A stretch of 15,531 bases of DNA from Legionellales bacterium (GTDB lineage: Bacteria; Pseudomonadota; Gammaproteobacteria; Berkiellales; Berkiellaceae), in contig JAHFQF010000030.1 in the NCBI GenBank assembly GCA_023266435.1, positions 1 to 15,531 on the forward strand, read 5' to 3'. A program made the translations under genes and the position numbers. Shown in pieces: positions 13,654 to 15,531 of this stretch. A model generated the notes under the pieces. The model was not told the origin of the DNA. It made no database searches and saw only the letters and a program-made list of their open reading frames with translations. How positions within the stretch are numbered: position 1 is the stretch's first letter; each line of letters opens with the position of its first letter.

Positions 13654-14040
13654 ATGATTACTTTAACTAAATCTGCCACTAAACGCATTCAAATGCTCAA
13701 AGACATTGAAAAAAAGTCTGAGCTCAACCTACGTATTTATATTACTGGGGGAGGTTGCTCAGGTTTTCAATATGGATTTGCTTTTGAAGAGCATCTGAAA
13801 GCGGATGATACGCTCATACAGTGTTCGCTAGAGGATAAAGAAGAGACCGACGAAGAAGAAGGCGGTACCGGTGCCAACAGTGGGCTGAATTCCGTAGGCG
13901 TAGTCATCGATCCACTCAGCTATCCTTACCTCATGGGCGCAGAAGTTGACTTTGTTGAGGGGCTTTACGGCGCTCACTTTAAAATCAATAACCCCAATGC
14001 AAAAAGCACCTGTGGTTGTGGAGCGTCTTTCTCTTTATAA
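13654..14040 (+). CDS. erpA: A-type iron-sulfur carrier, ErpA/IscA family, with acidic insertion
   Basis: A-type carriers deliver Fe-S clusters to target enzymes. The three ligand cysteines are present: Cys35 in TGGGCSGFQYGF, and Cys120 and Cys122 in NPNAKSTCGCGASFSL. The YITGGGCSGFQYGF and NPNAKSTCGCG blocks are closer to ErpA than to IscA or SufA. Between DDTLIQ and VGVVIDP there is an extra stretch of about 22 residues (57-78) with eight Asp/Glu among residues 60-69, followed by a Gly-rich part. It makes the protein 128 residues instead of about 114. The frame is kept, so it is a true insertion. The ATG at 13654 is preferred (see the -10 element); its Shine-Dalgarno is weak. It ends tail to tail with anmK, overlapping six bases. 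Confidence 0.88.
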   Translation: MITLTKSATKRIQMLKDIEKKSELNLRIYITGGGCSGFQYGFAFEEHLKADDTLIQCSLEDKEETDEEEGGTGANSGLNSVGVVIDPLSYPYLMGAEVDFVEGLYGAHFKINNPNAKSTCGCGASFSL

Positions 14041-15165
14041 AAACGAATAGATTGCACCCAATGTTGTTTCCTGCCTCGCTCCTGTGACGCTCGGAAGATT
14101 ACCGGGCTGATTGTTTAATCGTGCTCTAGCTAACCAAGCAAAACAAGCAGCTTCAACCCAATCGGCGGGTAAGCCGAGTAGCTCTGTTTTAGCGAGTTGT
14201 ATCGATGCAGGTAAGATTTCCTTCATCCTGGTCATGAGTGCCGTGTTATGCGCCCCGCCACCACAAACCCAGAGCTGTCCTACATTGGGATGATTGGCTA
14301 CAGCTTGGCAAATGCTTTGGGCAGTAAATTCAAGTAGTGTTGCTTGCACCTCTGCAGGGCCTAAAGATTGGTTTGGTGTGAAATGTGAGGTTAACCAAGC
14401 CAGATGAAATTTTTCCTTGCCCGTGCTCTTGGGTGGCGCTTGTGTGAAATAGGGGTCTTGTAAGAGTGTTTGTAGCAATGCTTGGTTACAAGTCCCTTGC
14501 CGTGCATAGCTGCCTGAGGCATCAAAGGGTTTACCCCATTGTCTTTCACACCAAGCGTCCATCAATGCATTACCAGGACCTGTGTCATAGCCTAAAACAG
14601 GGCCAAAGTGATTGGCAGGGATGACAGTAATATTGGCAATGCCCCCGATATTTAAAACAACTTGTGCATGAGGGGCCTTGGGTGTCATCCAATGATGAAA
14701 TTTAGGCACCAGTGGCGCGCCTTGTCCGCCTAGAGCCAGATCTGCACGTCGAAAGTCGGCAATTACAGTGATGCCAGTATTTTTGGCAATGTAATTAGCA
14801 TCGCCGATTTGCAAAGTAAAGGGGAGCGCTCGGTTCGGTTGGTGACGAATGGTTTGACCAGAGCAGCCAATGGCAGTGATGTCTTTGGGCGACAGCTTTG
14901 TTTTGATGAGTAGCTGCTGCACTGTGCAGGTAAAAAGCTGTGCAAAAGCGAGGTCGAGCTCTCCTAGCTCATCTAAACTCCCGGTGCCAGTTTGGCAAAA
15001 CTGTAGGGCTTGCATTTTCAATGCAGCAGGGAGGGGCTCTAAATGAGTGGCAATCAGCTGTAGCGTGTTGTCAGGTCCCAATGCAATGATGACGCCATCA
15101 ATACCATCTAAACTGGTACCAGACATTAATCCGATGTAATACGATGGTTGCAATGCAGGCCTCAC
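14035..15165 (-). CDS. anmK: Anhydro-N-acetylmuramic acid kinase
   Basis: AnmK opens the 1,6-anhydro ring of anhydroMurNAc and phosphorylates it, returning cell-wall sugar to metabolism. The sugar-kinase-fold markers are intact: IGLMSGTSLDGID (11-23), IGCSGQTIRHQP (98-109), LQIGD, DFRRADLALGGQGAPLVP.FH, VLNIGGIANIT, GYDTGPGN, VCGGGAHN, LLGLPADWVEAACFAWLA and TLGAIY at the end. Length is 376, as expected. The start is GTG 15165: the stop TGA of the upstream peptidase gene shares bases with it (GTGA), so the two are translationally coupled. The stop overlaps the erpA stop by six bases on the opposite strand. Pairing with an M23 peptidase makes sense for wall turnover followed by recycling. Confidence 0.95.
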   Translation of the reverse strand: MRPALQPSYYIGLMSGTSLDGIDGVIIALGPDNTLQLIATHLEPLPAALKMQALQFCQTGTGSLDELGELDLAFAQLFTCTVQQLLIKTKLSPKDITAIGCSGQTIRHQPNRALPFTLQIGDANYIAKNTGITVIADFRRADLALGGQGAPLVPKFHHWMTPKAPHAQVVLNIGGIANITVIPANHFGPVLGYDTGPGNALMDAWCERQWGKPFDASGSYARQGTCNQALLQTLLQDPYFTQAPPKSTGKEKFHLAWLTSHFTPNQSLGPAEVQATLLEFTAQSICQAVANHPNVGQLWVCGGGAHNTALMTRMKEILPASIQLAKTELLGLPADWVEAACFAWLARARLNNQPGNLPSVTGARQETTLGAIYSFL

Positions 15166-15531
15166 ATTTCATTTTTTGCCAAGATAATTCGCTGATGCAT
15201 ATTGAGTAGAGCTAAGACGCGATCGGAGTAGGCAGCAAAATTTGGCCTGTCGCTCGCTAAAATAGGGTTTGACTTAGGTAGGGGCACGGTCAATGGATTA
15301 TGATGGGCGCCATTGATCCGGAACTCATAATGTAAATGAGGGCCAGTGGCTAAGCCTGTACTACCCACGTAGCCGATGACTTGCCCTTGCTTTACAGTAG
15401 TGCCAAATTTTACTCTGGGTGCAAAGTGATCTAAATGTGCATACAGTGTGCTGTAGTGATTTGCGTGTTGGATTTCAATTACATTGCCATACCCTCCTTT
15501 GCGTGCGGCATAAGTGATCTTGCCGTCACTG
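15162..15531 (-). CDS. M23 family metallopeptidase, C-terminal part (5' end outside window)
   Basis: The frame enters from the right edge and ends at TGA 15162-15164. The visible part is the end of a LytM-type zinc endopeptidase domain, which cuts peptidoglycan cross-bridges outside the inner membrane. It shows GGYGNVIEIQHAN, YSTLYAHLDHF, VKQGQVIGYVGSTGLATGP and then the HLHYEF zinc motif (H-x-H), followed by the usual G-x-x-x-N/H-P-L turn. About 40 residues after the domain form a mainly helical tail. The first metal-binding His and the N-terminal export signal lie outside the window. It overlaps anmK by four bases, so it is the upstream member of a wall-turnover operon. Confidence 0.92.
   Translation of the reverse strand, partial: SDGKITYAARKGGYGNVIEIQHANHYSTLYAHLDHFAPRVKFGTTVKQGQVIGYVGSTGLATGPHLHYEFRINGAHHNPLTVPLPKSNPILASDRPNFAAYSDRVLALLNMHQRIILAKNEM

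Noticed and set aside
1..15531. CRISPR arrays, tRNA or rRNA genes, insertion sequences, toxin-antitoxin or defence genes
   Set aside because: No regularly spaced repeats, cloverleaf motifs, transposase motifs or paired small toxin/antitoxin frames were found on reading both strands.

Overview
The window is an ordinary, gene-dense stretch of a bacterial chromosome with moderate GC, and nearly every gene belongs to a well-known family. The gene set is PcnB, FolK-PanB-PanC, Pgi, an ADP-forming-type Acs, PhaR, DksA, SfsA, HemL, ThiD next to rubredoxin, HemJ, ErpA and AnmK next to an M23 peptidase. This points to a gammaproteobacterium that makes polyhydroxybutyrate (PHB). I lean towards a Legionellales-like lineage, but that is an inference from family resemblance and was not tested. 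I see no insertion sequence, phage gene, CRISPR array, tRNA or rRNA.

Layout: (1) 1-138 is the 3' end of an unidentified + gene. (2) 223-7366 is one + strand run, pcnB-folK-panB-panC-pgi-acs. A good promoter sits in front of pcnB, and folK to pgi are overlapping or nearly touching. (3) 7367-7698 is a 332-base gap with several hairpins leading into phaR (+). (4) 8206-9402 is a - strand pair, dksA then a nitroreductase, closed by a clear terminator. (5) 9403-9743 is a 341-base divergent gap with an 11-base direct repeat, then a divergent sfsA (+). (6) 10538-12795 is thiD then hemL on the - strand, separated by a palindrome-rich spacer. (7) 12913-13077 is rubredoxin (+), back to back with thiD, then hemJ (-). 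(8) erpA (+) runs tail to tail into anmK and an M23 peptidase (-), which leaves the window.

How the genes fit together: the first operon combines RNA 3'-end polyadenylation with folate and pantothenate (CoA) synthesis, then hexose-phosphate and acetate activation. The acetyl-CoA made by Acs is the starting material for PHB, which PhaR regulates. HemL and HemJ are an early and a late step of heme synthesis, and ErpA and rubredoxin belong to iron-sulfur and iron redox chemistry. AnmK and the M23 enzyme belong to peptidoglycan turnover and recycling.

I did not find a new multi-gene system. The points most worth a second look are changes inside familiar proteins: an acidic insertion of about 22 residues in the ErpA-type carrier, an SfsA homologue that has lost most signature motifs including the nuclease-like lysine, a ThiD with a rewritten anion-hole motif, and a PanC with a changed RPGHF motif. 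The structured non-coding segments near 7.4-7.6 kb, 9.46-9.5 kb and 11.88-12.0 kb also stand out.
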